Assembly (NCBI GenBank): GCA_030533445.1
Contig: CM060064.1
Coordinates: 3,038,916-3,102,915 of the forward strand
Origin: Cyprinodon diabolis
Lineage: Eukaryota > Chordata > Actinopteri > Cyprinodontiformes > Cyprinodontidae
Direction: 5' to 3'
DNA: 64,000 nucleotides
Positions 28,801-40,283 of the stretch are shown here, in pieces (positions within the stretch are counted from its first letter, which is position 1; each line of letters starts with the position of its first letter). The translations under genes and the position numbers were made by a program. The notes under the pieces are model-generated. The model was not told the origin of the DNA. It did no database searches and was given only the letters and a program-made list of their open reading frames with translations.

Positions 28801-29265
28801 TTTCAATTCAATTCAATTCAGTTTATTTATATAGCGCCAAATTCACAACACATGTCATCTCAAGGCACTTTACAGTTCAACCAGATCATACAGTCAGATT
28901 GATTCAATGTTTCTATCTAAGGAAAACCAGTTGATTGCATTGACTCATTGACTCAAATACAATCCCTCACACTAAGCATGCTTGTAGCGACAGTGGAGAG
29001 GAAAAACTCCCTTTTAACAGGAAGAAACCTCCAGCAGAACCAGGCTCAGTGCGAGCGGCCATCTGCCGAGGCCGACTGGGGTTCAAGGAGACAGAAGCAG
29101 AGATACAAAAAGCAGCTGTAAAAGGCGGCCCCGTCCAGGAAACACACAGCCAGGCAGACGAGCTCCAAGGCAGCTCCCATGTCAGAGGATGAAGAGAGCA
29201 CATCCACTCAGCCACGGCCAGAGAAACAGGACTACACCTGAAGACAGGCCGATCTCCAACATCTA
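28801..29265 (-). mobile_element. L2/CR1-like LINE 3' end, fragment d (best short copy)
   Basis: Read on the minus strand this is the 3' end of a non-LTR element: a GC-rich part, then GGAAGTTTTTCCTCTCCACTG-like sequence, then GTGCCTTGAGATGACATGTG, GGCGCTATATAAATAAAC with an AATAAA signal, and the tail (TGAAT)n. Longer relics of the same family at 34.1-35.0 and 43.3-44.9 kb run into reverse-transcriptase sequence, which shows the LINE origin. AATTTCAATT on both sides may be the target duplication. Antisense to grik2. Confidence 0.85.
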
Positions 29266-30410
29266 ATTTCAATTCTAAATTTTTGCAAGGGACATTCAAA
29301 TGGAAGATGGTTCATTTTCTCCCACAGTTCAACAAAGAAGGATGAGATCAATGATTGGTGGTCTAAATTGACAGTAGAAGTGAGAATGGAGAGGCGTTTG
29401 ATTAATCTGCCTTTTTGATGGACTCACAAGCTGTCGACGAGTTATCCTGCCTTTTCCAGTTAGGTCTGAAATAGGCTGCTAGCTTAGGGGCCAACTCCAT
29501 CAAATGATCAAACAGTAGTAATCTACATGCCATATATATATATATTTATTTCAGAATCACAATGGTTTTCAAACCTAGAGATAATTTGCAATCTTTTAAA
29601 GACAGTGTTTCAGTACTCTTTTTTTCTATTCTTGCTGTGGATGATATATGATATCCAGAAGCAGCTTCCAGATGAATGGCGAAAATGTCCTTGGGGAGTG
29701 TGCATGTCGGGGAGGTCGTTTGCTGCCGTTTGTGTATGCTCTGTTGGTCAGCCACAAAAGGTAATTTTAGTGACTGTTTAGCTGTGTGTGAAAACACTGG
29801 AGGTAGGCAATATTTGCTTTGGGTGATTGCATTTCTTGACTGATGTGCTCCTTTCCAAGCATTTCTGCAGCATATGCATGCATTAGCTTGCTTTGCTTAG
29901 ATGCCTATAGTACAGAAGCCTTTGAATTGTTCTATATTTTTGCTGCTGTTCATTTTGCTTATATCTATTCATATTGCTTATATGTTTCCCTACAAATGAA
30001 ATGACAGAAATGGAAAAGGAAGCTCTCTCATGTGGCAGCATGTGGTTATAGGAATGAGACATGTTACCATCACTATTGCCATGTAAGACATTCTTTTGTT
30101 GACAGAACAAGGTTTCTGAATACATGTACTCAGAGCCTGAAGTTAAGTTTTTTGGCCACCAGCCACTGTGACAGGTGGATTGTGAAATCAGTATGGTTGA
30201 TTTACCGGCCAACGTCTTTTATTCCTAACATGAAGTTGAGAGCATCAGAAAATGCTTTAGAGTGGTTCTTGAACTTTTACAGAATACACATAAAAGTGCT
30301 GTAGGGTTTTTATTCGACTAAATATCATTTATGAATAGGCCTGTTGTGATGATAATTTAGTAGAGAAAATGACCCAAAAAAACAGCCAATCACCTCACTG
30401 ATGGTCTCAT

Positions 30411-31080
30411 TGTCATATCACAGGACAGAAGGACCCAGTATTCAAGGCAAAACAGACTGTAGGATAATTCAAAGCGTTTATTTATAAACAAGTAGGATTT
30501 GGATCCGTGGTATTAGCAGTTAGGGCGTCTATCACTAAAGCTCTGCTGGGGAGAAACAGGTTAGCAGCCATGAAAATCTGACCGAGGATTATTATCCATG
30601 TGAGTCACTAACCTGGTTCAACAATTCAGTTCATCCCAGAGAACACGGCAGGATCCAGCCTAAGAGTGTCCCAGATGCTGTGGCCTTGGAGGACAAGCAG
30701 AATTCTGTGCCAGGTCAGGGAAACAGATTAGAACAGGAACAGGGTGGTTCAGAGTTCCAGGAGTCCACAGACAGCTCAGGCTGAACTTTCAGACTGGAAA
30801 AAGGCAGGCTCAGTGGTTTAGAGGCAGAACAGGTCAGGATCCAGAACTCAGTAATACTATGGTAAGCTAACAAACCCTCTCTTCACTGAGATCAGACAGG
30901 ACAGGCACGCTCAGTGGATTAGAGGCAGAGCAGGTCAGGATGAGGAAATCAGAAACACTACGGAATGCTAAAAACCCTTTCTCCACTTTCCCTGAGAACA
31001 AGAACAAGATAATCTAGCTGGATGCAGGTCCCTTAAAAAGAGACAGGAGCAGGTGAATAAGAATAATTTCAGGTCTTCTG
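30411..31080 (-). mobile_element. LTR fragment, same family as 21893-22869
   Basis: The left end TGTCATATCACAGGACAGAAGGACCCAGTATTCAAGGC matches the 21.9 kb LTR, and the body has similar CAGGATCCAG and CAGGCTCAGTGG segments. A unit of about 110 bp (CAGGCTCAGTGG...AACCCT) occurs twice in tandem at about 30804-30890 and 30903-30980. No TGACA end is found, so the copy is truncated or deleted at its right side. Confidence 0.6.
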
Positions 31081-31379
31081 TAAAGATGCCATAAAAATTA
31101 AGTTTATTTTCTGAAATGCAGTGGTAGCTTGTGGACTTTTTTTCCCAGGGGGTAAAACTTCAAAATAGATGTATACGATAAGCCAATCAAATATAAAGCA
31201 AACTGCAAAGTGCTTTAAATCAGTCAAAACTGTCCTAATCCATGCTGGGTCAGATCCTGACGTTTGAAAAAGGAGGCAGGGAAAGCAGAGTAAAGCATTA
31301 GCCTAGCTACATGCAGTTAGCCTAGCCTTGTAGCTAAATAATTGTATAAACTGCACTTTCTAACAGTTGACTGTGACAT

Positions 31380-31617
31380 CAGTGGCGGGAGGTGGTGTGC
31401 AAATAAAGCTGCTATTAGCTCTGGGTGCAGGAGAGCTGCTCCCCAGGATGCTCGTATCTTTAGCATTGAAGAGTTTCTGCTCATTGACAACTTTAAACCA
31501 GAGTCTGTGGGCGAAGATTTTTGCGCCCTAGGGTGTATTTTTTTTTATTTTTATGTCTTGATCAAGGTCATTGGGTCATTGGGCGCCCTAGCACCCTGTA
31601 TTGGTCAGCCGCCACTG
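31380..31617. repeat. CAGTGGCGG...CCGCCACTG inverted-end unit
   Basis: The unit is 238 bp with 9-bp perfect inverted ends, CAGTGGCGG at 31380-31388 and CCGCCACTG at 31609-31617. Flanks show no clear 8-bp duplication. The right end is continuous with the repeat at 31603-31796, so these may be parts of one larger repeat. Confidence 0.5.
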
Positions 31618-31796
31618 CTAAAATGTCTGGCAGGGGAGACAGAGGAGGAATTGACAGTCGCCATTTCAAAAGTCACAATGATGTTTTTGCTCCTTAAGAC
31701 TCGGAAAATGTCCAGAGTTAAATACTGGAATTAAAAACATCTCTGGAAAGGCACGCTGCCAAGCCTGCCTGTAAGTACTGACCCTTGACCTTAGTA
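31603..31796 (+). repeat. Dispersed repeat, inverted partner at 37478-37668
   Basis: The run from GTCAGCCGCCACTGCTAAAATGTCTGGCAGGGGAGACAG through AATACTGGAATTAAAAACAT to GTACTGACCCTTGACCT is found in inverted orientation at 37478-37668 with high agreement. The two copies lie 5.7 kb apart in the same intron. Element class is unknown. Confidence 0.7.
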
Positions 31797-32828
31797 TTTT
31801 TTGAGCCCTCCAGCGAACAGTTTTATTTAGTAAATCTTTCAAATTATGATCCCAGCTCTCCTTTAATCTTTTTTGACTATTATTTATTAGCTCACACTCC
31901 ATCTTCTTTGTTTCTTTTCCTAATGACTGTCTTACATCATTCAAAGACAGGAAAAGTTTGCTGCCTATTTTCCCCTCTATTTTCCTGCTGAAGGGTTCTT
32001 CTGTTTTGCCTTTATAAAGCGGATAAGGATTTAAAGTCTCACTGAAGCTGTGGATCTTGACTCTTTGAGACTTCTCTCACTATTACCGTGCAAATCATTT
32101 GTTCTCTCAAACTATCAGATAAAGGAGTGGGAGTATAAAACAAAAAACTGTCACTTGTTAAAGATCTAACAGATTCCATATAACTTTCTTCTTTTAGAAA
32201 CATTTAACTCTAACCTCCATATTTCTAGAAACTGTCTCAGTGGTTCCCGGACTGGTTCAAAGAGAGGAGAAGTCTTCTTACTATCGGATAGTTGTTGGTA
32301 GATTTCCAGCTTCCTCCTCTGCTGCTTGGTGTTGTGCATCCAGGCAAGGAGCTAAACCTACTAAGGTGGGAGAGGGACACCAGAAATGCTGTTGAAGAAA
32401 GCTATGACTGATGTGATTCTGGCATGTTTATCATGTAAAGCATTGACAAAATCCAGCAAAGGAATAAAAACCGAAATTTATTGCAGCTTCACAGATGAAT
32501 TCTTTCTGAAAATACTTCTGGGATAAACTTAGTCTTAATACAAAATAAATCCTAGTATTCTCTTTGAATCTAACCATTTATATTTCTCTCCAAACACTTA
32601 GAATGCAGGGTATCTGGTGAAGGAACCTAAAATAGCTTGGAGAACATTTATTTTCTGTGGTCCTCCCTTAAAGAGCAATGTATTACTGATTGTTTGGCTT
32701 TTTTACTGACTGGTCGGTTCCCAGTCAGTAAAAACTCTTCCAGCTGATGGAATTACGATAGTTACTTTACAGATACCATCTTTCTTATTAAGAGAGGGGG
32801 CACAGTGGAGAAGAGAAATTACTGTTAA

Positions 32829-33933
32829 AGGAAAAGTCCAGTCAGCATGGAATAATCAATGGATCATTCTTTATACCTAAAACAAATAAGTTTGCAGTGA
32901 TTTATAGAATTTTGCGTTAGTCAGAAAAAAAGAAAAACAATAATTTTGGTCGCAATCACTGAGTCTAGGAGCGGCCATTCTCCCCGCTTTACAAGCAAAA
33001 TCAATTGGAACTACTAGACACATCTGCAATCAACAACAATTATTGAAGATTTCCAGAGGACTTCACCATTGAAATTCACCAGAGCTATAGTGAAACTGAC
33101 AATGCCCACGTGCATGGCAGCTGGAATACATCGGGTAAAAGAGAAAAAAAAGAGTTATTCCACCTTTCTGATTCCTGATCCTCCACGGACGGGTTGGTCG
33201 TTGGATCGCCAACTTGAAGAGGGAGGATTTGCCATCGAACTTCTGGCCAGAGAAAAAACACGTAATATGTAGCCAACATTTGGAAGAAGAATGTTTTCAA
33301 GATGACTTGGATAATAGCGCGTTGTGACAAACACCAGATACAGCACGGTGACTTGATCAACAGCCGATACCGCCCCGTGACGTCACAAACCAGTAGGTGG
33401 CAGTAGTGTTCTTTGACAAACATGGATGCCTCCAGTAAAGCACATTCACATGAAAATTACTCTGAATTAAAAACACTGATCATTTATTGAACAGTAGGTA
33501 ATAATTTCATATTTAATTTCATATTTAAAGAACTTTCACCATTTTATAACTCACCACTGTAGTTTAGACACTGCCAATAGATTCTGCATTCTGCAAAAGT
33601 CCAAAGGTTTATTGAGTTCAGACAGGGATCTTCCTGGAAAGCAGAGAGGACAAAACAGGTTACAGTAGGTGCAGGTTCAGGTTCCAGGGAAGTCAGGGAG
33701 TCAGACAGGCAGGCTGGCTCGGGCTTGCTAACCACAACATGGTCAAAACAATCCGGCCCAGAGTGAAGTTCCCCTCCAGCTTATATAGGGAAACTCTTAA
33801 TGAGCTAATGGGGAACAGCTGCCACGAATGAGCACAAGCTCCCAGGAAGGATCTATGGCGCCCTCTGGTGGGCAAGCCTCTGGATCCTGACACTTTCAGA
33901 AGTTTGAATTCTGAATATGACCTGACTTTTACT
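32829..33933 (+). mobile_element. Kolobok-like element, copy 3, split by an LTR-like insert
   Basis: The copy starts AGGAAAAGTCCAGTCA after TTAA (32825-32828) and ends TGACCTGACTTTTACT, where TTAA has become TTAT. In plus orientation it keeps the longest THAP relic: CMAAG near 33110, IPDPP near 33172, then after a frame change a W-I-A-N-L segment near 33208, and VICSQHLEEECF near 33264-33299. The second cysteine of the first pair is lost. The insert at 33538-33892 interrupts its right part. Confidence 0.82.
33538..33892 (-). mobile_element. Compact LTR-like insertion with CTTTC target duplication
   Basis: CTTTC lies on both sides (33533-33537 and 33893-33897). On the minus strand the element begins TGTCAGGATCC, has TATATAAG (complement of about 33781-33788) and AATAAA (complement of 33608-33613), so it carries LTR-type promoter and poly(A) signals within 355 bp. 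Its 3' end is AAATGGT and not the usual CA. That end is an exact 53-bp match to 39467-39519. It is nested in Kolobok copy 3 and so is younger. Confidence 0.68.
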
Positions 33934-34088
33934 TTATCTACAGCACAACAAGGCTTAGTAAAAGAGGTAATTTACTTAAGCCGGCTGGTAGTTTAGGGAT
34001 TTAAAAAGGGTCCAGGAACAAGGCTTATGAAAAAAAGATTAGCAGGTTCATCCATGACATGAGACACCGTTGAAAGAAATATTTAAGA

Positions 34089-34990
34089 ATTCAATTCAAT
34101 TCCGTTAATTTCCTTAGCACCAATTAATAACAATTGTCATCAAGGCACTTTACAGTTCACCAGATTATCCAGTCAGTTTGATTCAAAGTTGATTGCATCG
34201 ACTCATTGACTCTTCAGCAATCCCTCACACTAAGCATGCTTGTAGCGACAGTGGAGAGGAAAAACTCCCTTTGAACAGGAAGAAACCTTCAGCAATGAAT
34301 GACTGCCAGAGGCTTTTCAATGGCTTTGTCTTCAAGAGAGAACAACTGTGGGCCAAACACACCTTCTATGGAGAGTGAAAACAGAGATGTTAATGGCAAC
34401 AATGCCAAGAAAGGAAGTCAAAACGAGTTATCAGAAAAAATATCAGAGTCAGGAAAATATTTTTGAGTCTGTTATGGATTGAAGATCTGATCTATTCAGT
34501 GAGTTGTAGACTAACAGAAGGATTTTAAAGTCTATTCTCTGAGCTACAGCGAGCCAGAGGAAGGACTTTGGATCCGGGCTCATGTGCTCGACTTTCTTAG
34601 TTCTACTGAGGACAAAGGCAGCAGCGTTTTGGATCACCTGCAGCTTTCTGATGGACGTTTTATGCAAACCTATGAAGACACTGTTGCAGTGATCAATTCT
34701 ACTAAAGATAAATGCATGTATGAGTTTTTCTAGATCCTGCTGGACATTATTCCTTTAATCCTGGAGATTTTTTCAGGTGATAAAAGGCTGACTCAGTAAC
34801 TGCCTCTATGAGCCTCTGAAGTTTTAGGTCTGAGTCCATCATGACACCAAGATTTCAGCCGTAATGAGTGGTTTCGTGCTGTAGGAGCTGAAGCTTTGAG
34901 CTAACTCTGGATTTCAGCTCCTTTGGTCCATAGATTTTTACCTAATGTTTTTAAAATCAGTTGGAGAAAATGAAGGTGCATCCACATACT
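34089..34990 (-). mobile_element. L2/CR1-like LINE relic with reverse-transcriptase remnant, fragment e
   Basis: The left 200 bp is the short 3' unit. Beyond it the minus strand codes for a degraded RT C-terminal region: HAFIFSRIDHCNSVF near 34730-34690, then LQVIQNAAAFVLSRTKKVEH, and AQRIDFKILLLVYNSLN near 34540-34490. These are the conserved SRLDYCN, LQ-QNAAARVLT and RIDFKILLL blocks of CR1/L2/Rex1-group LINEs. Stops and frame changes make it inactive. Antisense to grik2. Confidence 0.82.
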
Positions 34991-37309
34991 GATCTGACCC
35001 TGATAATGAAAAGATCTGCCTCCAACACTGCTTGGCAAGCCTTCAGCCTGGGAAGGCTTTGAGCAGGTTTTCTGTTTGAAATATGTTGAACTTTCAAGTC
35101 TTTAATGTAGAGCTTGATCATTAGGAATTATAATTTTCAGGCGTATTCACTCCAGTCAGATTTGGGTGAATGTAACCAGACCAGAGTTGGTCACATCTGT
35201 ACCATTTGTGCCGGTGTGAACAGATATAGAGTAACCCTGTTCTGACCAAACAGGTGGTCAGTCTGCCTCCGCATGGTCTCTCCGGTGGTTTGCCTCTGGT
35301 CTGCATTAAACCCACTTTAATCAACCCAACTGCAAAAAGCAAACTATTATTTGGACTCTGCAAGTATTGAGCATGAAATTGAAATCATACCTGATCAGCC
35401 GTCTGTTGCTTAGCAACGCTGCTATCAGTGTACCGCAGATCTTCATCTTTAAAAATTCAAAAATCAGAGATAAAATGTATGAACAGCTGTGTTGAAGGAA
35501 GAACCTTTAAAACCCACAAACCCATTCTAGCTATATTAATCCAACAAATATCTAAAAGTGATTTAAAGGACTCCCGTTATAATTTTCTTTCATTTCCTGG
35601 CTCTGTGCTCTGTCCTGCTGAACCTATGATCAAACCACATAACTGAATTAAATCATATAATGATTGCTCCTGTTATTTATTTATTTCTTCATAACATTTA
35701 TAGGCAGTTTTCTGGTAATAATGAACTTTTTTTCTAAATACATTCAGACCTAACCAAGCAATAATTAGCCTTTTCTTTACTGTTTGACACATTTCTTTAT
35801 TAATCACTATAAAATCCAGGAACCACTTTTCTGACATATAGTTATTAGCTTGCCCAGTAATTTTATTATATTCTTATGATTTTAGATGATATAAATATTA
35901 TCTTACAATTAAACCTAATTATGCATATTTATAATCAGAACTAATTTCTGATTTAAATACTGTAGATAAGAAGCAAAGGTAATTTTTCCTATTCCCATTT
36001 TCATGCTTTGAAATGTGCTTTTGCCACATTGAAAAATGACAGCAAATACCTTTTTTTTGGTCTAAAAATCCACCATCTCAACATCAGTTTCCTGGATCAT
36101 TACCGGTGTCGCTCTGGGTCCATGCCAGCTGTAGTCCACTAACCGATCCAATGTTCCACACAGATAAAATAAAACAAATCAACTTTTTTTAAATCCCTGC
36201 TTTCATTTTCCTAAAACACAGCAATCTAACTATTATTCAGGATTACTAAATAAAGAAACTGATCCACAATAAAAATTGTTTATTGTTCATTTTTACCAAG
36301 CAATATTTCTCAGTGATTTATAAGTATACATGAACCCTCACAGAGAAAGGTGTGTAATATTGCAGTGGTTATTGAAAGGTGCTTTATTACAATATTTAAA
36401 TGAGTTTTTTCTTCTGTTTAGCTGCTTGACAGAAACTAAGATATTGTCATGATTAGTTGATACTTGTTGAGGCCCCTGTCAGACCCTGCCGATTTATCCA
36501 GCGTATGTCCAACGTCCCGGAATCTCCTAAAACGCTGGCATACGCTCAACTTTCTAGTATTCATAGTCCAGAACTTATGTCCAACGACAGCCTGACGTAT
36601 GCATAATGCACGGCGGCTGGAAGTACATGTTAGCGTTTCTCACATATGTGGTACAAACTGCAGGCATCAGAATAATAAAATTGAACATATTTTTCCAGCA
36701 TGTTTCTACATTTTAAGTTAATTTAGGCGTTAATAAACTGTTCCAGAGGAGTGATCATAGCGCTCTGCATCAGCAGCGCTGTGTCTGTCTCCCTGCCAGC
36801 TCCCAGATCAGCTTCTCTAATTGTTTGATGAGGCGCGTCCAGCAGCTTAAGTTAATTTTTTCTAACTCCAGCATCTGCTGCTTGTGAAGCGCGTCACGCA
36901 GATCGGCAAATTTTAAACATTTCAGCAAAGTTTCTTAAGATTAGGGCGGACCAAATCCTTACATCCCAAAATCAGGGCATAGAATGTCTAATATTTTTAG
37001 TAAAGGGTGTAAAATGTAAGCCCGTATGCAATGCTAGCTAAAAGCCTGCAGCTTATCCTGGTATTAGGCTATATAATTACTGTTATATTTTTGTTTTATT
37101 TCTTCTCACTTTGTCCACTTTTCAGCTCCACCCTCATAGCTCTGTTTTAGCTTTTCTGATTGCTCCTGCTGTTAGCTTGTGTTACATGATGAGAAAGATC
37201 AGTGTTTTTTAGTTCATGAAAAGTGGAGAACAGATGTATTCTGGTGCAATGATTTACCATAGCTTTGATGGTTAATTGTAATATTTTTTTTAAAATAGAT
37301 AAACAGCCT

Positions 37310-37328
37310 GGGGGGGGGGGGGGGGGGG
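37310..37328. repeat. Poly(G) run, 19 nt
   Basis: The run is uninterrupted G. It is a possible assembly-error or length-variable site and could form G-quadruplex structures. A similar run of 20 G lies at 57450-57469. Confidence 0.9.
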
Positions 37329-37477
37329 TTTAAGGGACTTGGCCATCACCTTGGCCCCTCACTAGAGGAAGGGGGATCCAGATGGTTCCAGACTTGTCCA
37401 AGTCCACCCCTGGATTTGGCCAATGTACCTTTTCCTGGTTTTAAAGGCTACGTTAAGCTACAGTAAATTGATGTTAT

Positions 37478-37668
37478 ACTGAGGTCAAGGGTCAGTACTT
37501 CCAGGCACGGTTAGCGGCGTGCCTCTCCGGAGATATGTTTGATTCCAGTATTTAACTCTGGCCATTTTCAGTCTTAAGGAGCAAAAACATCTTTTGAAAA
37601 GGCGACTGTCAATTCCTCCTCTGTCTCCCCTGCCAGACATTTTAGCAGTGGCGGCTGGTCACTACAGG
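37478..37668 (-). repeat. Dispersed repeat, inverted partner of 31603-31796
   Basis: It runs from AGGTCAAGGGTCAGTAC to TAGCAGTGGCGGCTGGTC and is the reverse complement of the 31.6 kb copy. Differences are scattered substitutions. It could pair with that copy in pre-mRNA. Confidence 0.7.
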
Positions 37669-38111
37669 AGATATTTCCTACCCTGCATCAGCAACAGCTG
37701 TTGAAAATAACCATATCATTTTACCTTTCTCAACATTTGATTTCTGTTTGGGATTAACAAAGCATTTTTGTATTGAATTAAATTGCAGGTGGTTAATTGC
37801 TTTAATCTGCATTGAGATTCACAAACACGTTGACATTTAAAGCCAATCAATATCTATTAACAAGTCATTTAAGAAATGTATTTTATGAGGAAGTGACATA
37901 ACATCACTTAAGACCAATCAATGTTTGAATTGTTCTTATGCTACTAGTTTAAAGCTCAGTAAGTTAATTTATAAACAAAAAAACACATTTGTTTTCCCGG
38001 ACAGCTTCAATGACAGGAGAAAAGGAGTAAAAAGTATTTCTGCTGCTCCCAGCTATAAATCTTTTCAGTCTGAAATATGAGGCTCCCTGTTTGCTGCTCC
38101 TTTAACCTCCT

Positions 38112-38416
38112 TTATGCTTCTTTTTGTATCTATGCTTCTTTTTCTCGGCCTCAGCAGATGGCCGCTCACACTGAGCCTGGTTCTGCTGGAGGTTTCTTCC
38201 TGTTCAAAGGGAGTTTTTCCTCTCCACTGTCGCTACAAGCATGCTTAGTGTGAGGGATTGCTGAAGAGTCAATGAGTCGATGCAATCAACTGGTTTTCCT
38301 TAGATAGAAAACTTTGCATCAATCTGACTGGATGATCTGGTGAACTGGAAAGTGACCTGAGATGATATGTGATGTTGGTTGGCGCTATAGAAATAAACTG
38401 AATTGAATTGAATTCC
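38112..38416 (+). mobile_element. L2/CR1-like LINE 3' end, fragment f (only sense copy)
   Basis: This copy reads on the plus strand, from the GC-rich part through GGAGTTTTTCCTCTCCACTG to the tail AATAAACTGAATTGAATTGAATT. It is the only fragment of this family in the window in the same orientation as grik2. Its AATAAA (near 38392) lies on the sense strand of the intron. Confidence 0.85.
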
Positions 38417-38429
38417 AGTGAACTGGTGT

Positions 38430-39080
38430 GTTAGTGATGCAGTGAGTAGCACTGCCTCGCAAGTCGGTTTCTGGTTCAATTTCCCGCCTGGGGTTTTTCT
38501 GCATGTAATTCTCATGTTCTCCCTGAGCATGCTTGGGTTCTCTCCGGGTACTCCGGCTTCCTCCCACAGTCCAAAAACATGACTGTTAGGTTAATTGGCT
38601 TCTCTAAATTGTCCATGAGTGTGTGTGTCAATGGTTGTTGTTCTCAATGGGGCAACAGTGGCGTTGGATGTAGGAGTTTCCCTGAAATCGAAGGATTGAC
38701 GGTTCAAGCCCCGATTCCGACTTTCATTGTCGTTGTGTCCTTGGGAAAGACAGTGTTCTTGGGCGCCAGTGTACGGCAGCCCCGCTTCTGTCAGCGAGCC
38801 CCAGGGCAGCTGTGGCTACAATGTAGCTTGCCACCGTAAGTGTGTGCGTGAATGGGTGAATGAATGTAGTGTAAAGCGCTTTGGTCAAGTCCCCTGACTT
38901 GAATAAAGGTGCCAAATAAGTACATGCCATTTACCATTTTGTTTGTGTTGCCCTGCGTTGGACTGGTGACCTGTCCAGGTTGGACCCTGCCTCTCACTCG
39001 TAGACAAATTTAGATAGGCACCAGCACCACCCATGACCCAAGCAGCGATAAGCGGGACAGAAAATGGATGGATGGATGGT
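38430..39080 (+). mobile_element. tRNA-derived SINE with (GGAT)n tail, split by another SINE
   Basis: The first half (38430-38640) has a degraded tRNA-like head with a B-box-like GGTTTCTGGTTCAATTTCC and the fish SINE body CTCCGGGTACTCCGGCTTCCTCCCACAGTCC. The second half (38941-39080) continues with GCCCTGCGTTGGACTGGTGACCTGTCC and ends in GGATGGATGGATGG. Between them is the SINE at 38648-38937. Confidence 0.75.
38648..38937 (+). mobile_element. Second SINE, nested in the first
   Basis: It starts GGGGCAACAGTGGCG, has a B-box-like GACGGTTCAAGCCCCGATTCC, then TGTCCTTGGGAAAGACAGT, and ends AAAGCGCTTTGGTCAAG...ATGCCATTTACCATTTT. This is a widespread fish SINE layout. The open frames here on both strands are not genes. 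Confidence 0.75.
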
Positions 39081-39466
39081 GTGTTTCCAATAAGGTATTC
39101 TGTCACTGTTTCTTTGACATAGCAAATAACCCAGATGATGTGTTTTTAAACTTTACTGCTCCTGCCTGATTTTCAGCAGACACTGACTACTCCCATCTGC
39201 CCACTTTACATGCATGTTTAAGAAGCTCCCAGGACTGGACACAGCTCAGACATCTGTGAATACAGGCTCAGTTTAAGCTTCACCAACGGATGCAGCACCT
39301 GGGACAATAAAGCTGCTTCCAGAGTGCACCGACTTGTAATAATGTTCTACATCACATCCGCCACCAAAGCTTAAAGAATATTCTCACCCCTTTATCCCCT
39401 GAATCCTATTTCTTTGTTCTACATTGACAAAAAAGAAAACCTTAAATCAAGGTTTTTATTTTTCTC

Positions 39467-39519
39467 AATGCAGAATCTATTGGCAGTGTCTAAACTACAG
39501 TGGTGAGTTATAAAATGGT
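39467..39519 (+). repeat. 53-bp exact match to the end of the 33.5 kb LTR-like insert
   Basis: The segment AATGCAGAATCTATTGGC...TTATAAAATGGT is identical to the reverse complement of 33538-33590. It directly abuts the TTAA of Kolobok copy 4. The rest of the LTR-like sequence is absent here. Confidence 0.85.
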
Positions 39520-39523
39520 TTAA

Positions 39524-40283
39524 AGATGAAGTTCAGTCATATTTTATTCAGAATCCAAACTTCTGAAAGTTCTTTAAATCTGAAATGATTCCATCCTGTT
39601 CAATAAATGATCAGTGTTTTTAATTCAGGGTAATTTCCATGTGAATGTGCTTTACTGGAGGCATCCATGTTTGTCAAAGAACACTACTGCCACCTACTGG
39701 TTTGTGATGTCACGGTGCGGTATCGGCTGTTGATCAAGTCCCAGTGCTGTATCTGGTGTTTGTCACAACGCGCTATTATCCAAGTCATCTTGAAAACATT
39801 CTTCTTCCAAATGTTGGCTACATATTACGGGTTTTTTCTCTGGACAGAAGTTCGATGGCAAATCCTCCCCCTTCAAGTTGGCGATCCAACGACCAACCCG
39901 TCCGTGGAGGATCAGGAATCAGAAAGGTGGAATAACTGTTTAACTGTTAAACAGTTTCACTATAGCTCTGGTGAATTTCAATGGTGAAGTCCTCTGGAAA
40001 TCTTCAATAATTGTTGTTGATTGCAGATGTGTCTAGTAGTTCCCATTGATTTAGCTTGTAAAGCGGGGAGAATGGCGCTAGGCTTACCGCACCGTGACGT
40101 CACTGCTGGAAGATGGAAGGAGGGAGGGGCTACTATATTTGGGCAAAAATGGCCGCTCCCAGACTCAGTGATCGCAACAAAAATTATAATTTAAATTTTT
40201 TTAATGATTAATGCAAAATTCATTAAATCACAGTGAATGTATTAGTTTTAGGTATAAATAATGATTCATTGATTATTCCTTTA
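39524..40283 (-). mobile_element. Kolobok-like element, copy 4
   Basis: The left end AGATGAAGTTCAGTCA follows TTAA (39520-39523). The right end has decayed after GATTATTCCTTTAG. It shares with copy 5 the palindromic deletion junction AACTGTTTAACTGTTAAACAGTT, so these two form a subfamily that lost the first half of the THAP relic. The plus-strand frame 39667-39987 is antisense to that relic. Confidence 0.8.

Noticed and set aside
28967..29299. Minus-strand frames with GGFFLLKGSFSSPLS in many copies
   Set aside because: They are the same chance frame in the 3' end of the L2-like LINE. Stops and lengths differ between copies, and the real LINE coding part lies upstream of this region.
39667..39987. 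Frames of about 107-125 codons repeated at 3810, 33423, 39667 and 47798
   Set aside because: They are conserved only because they lie in copies of the Kolobok-like element, and they are antisense to its THAP relic.
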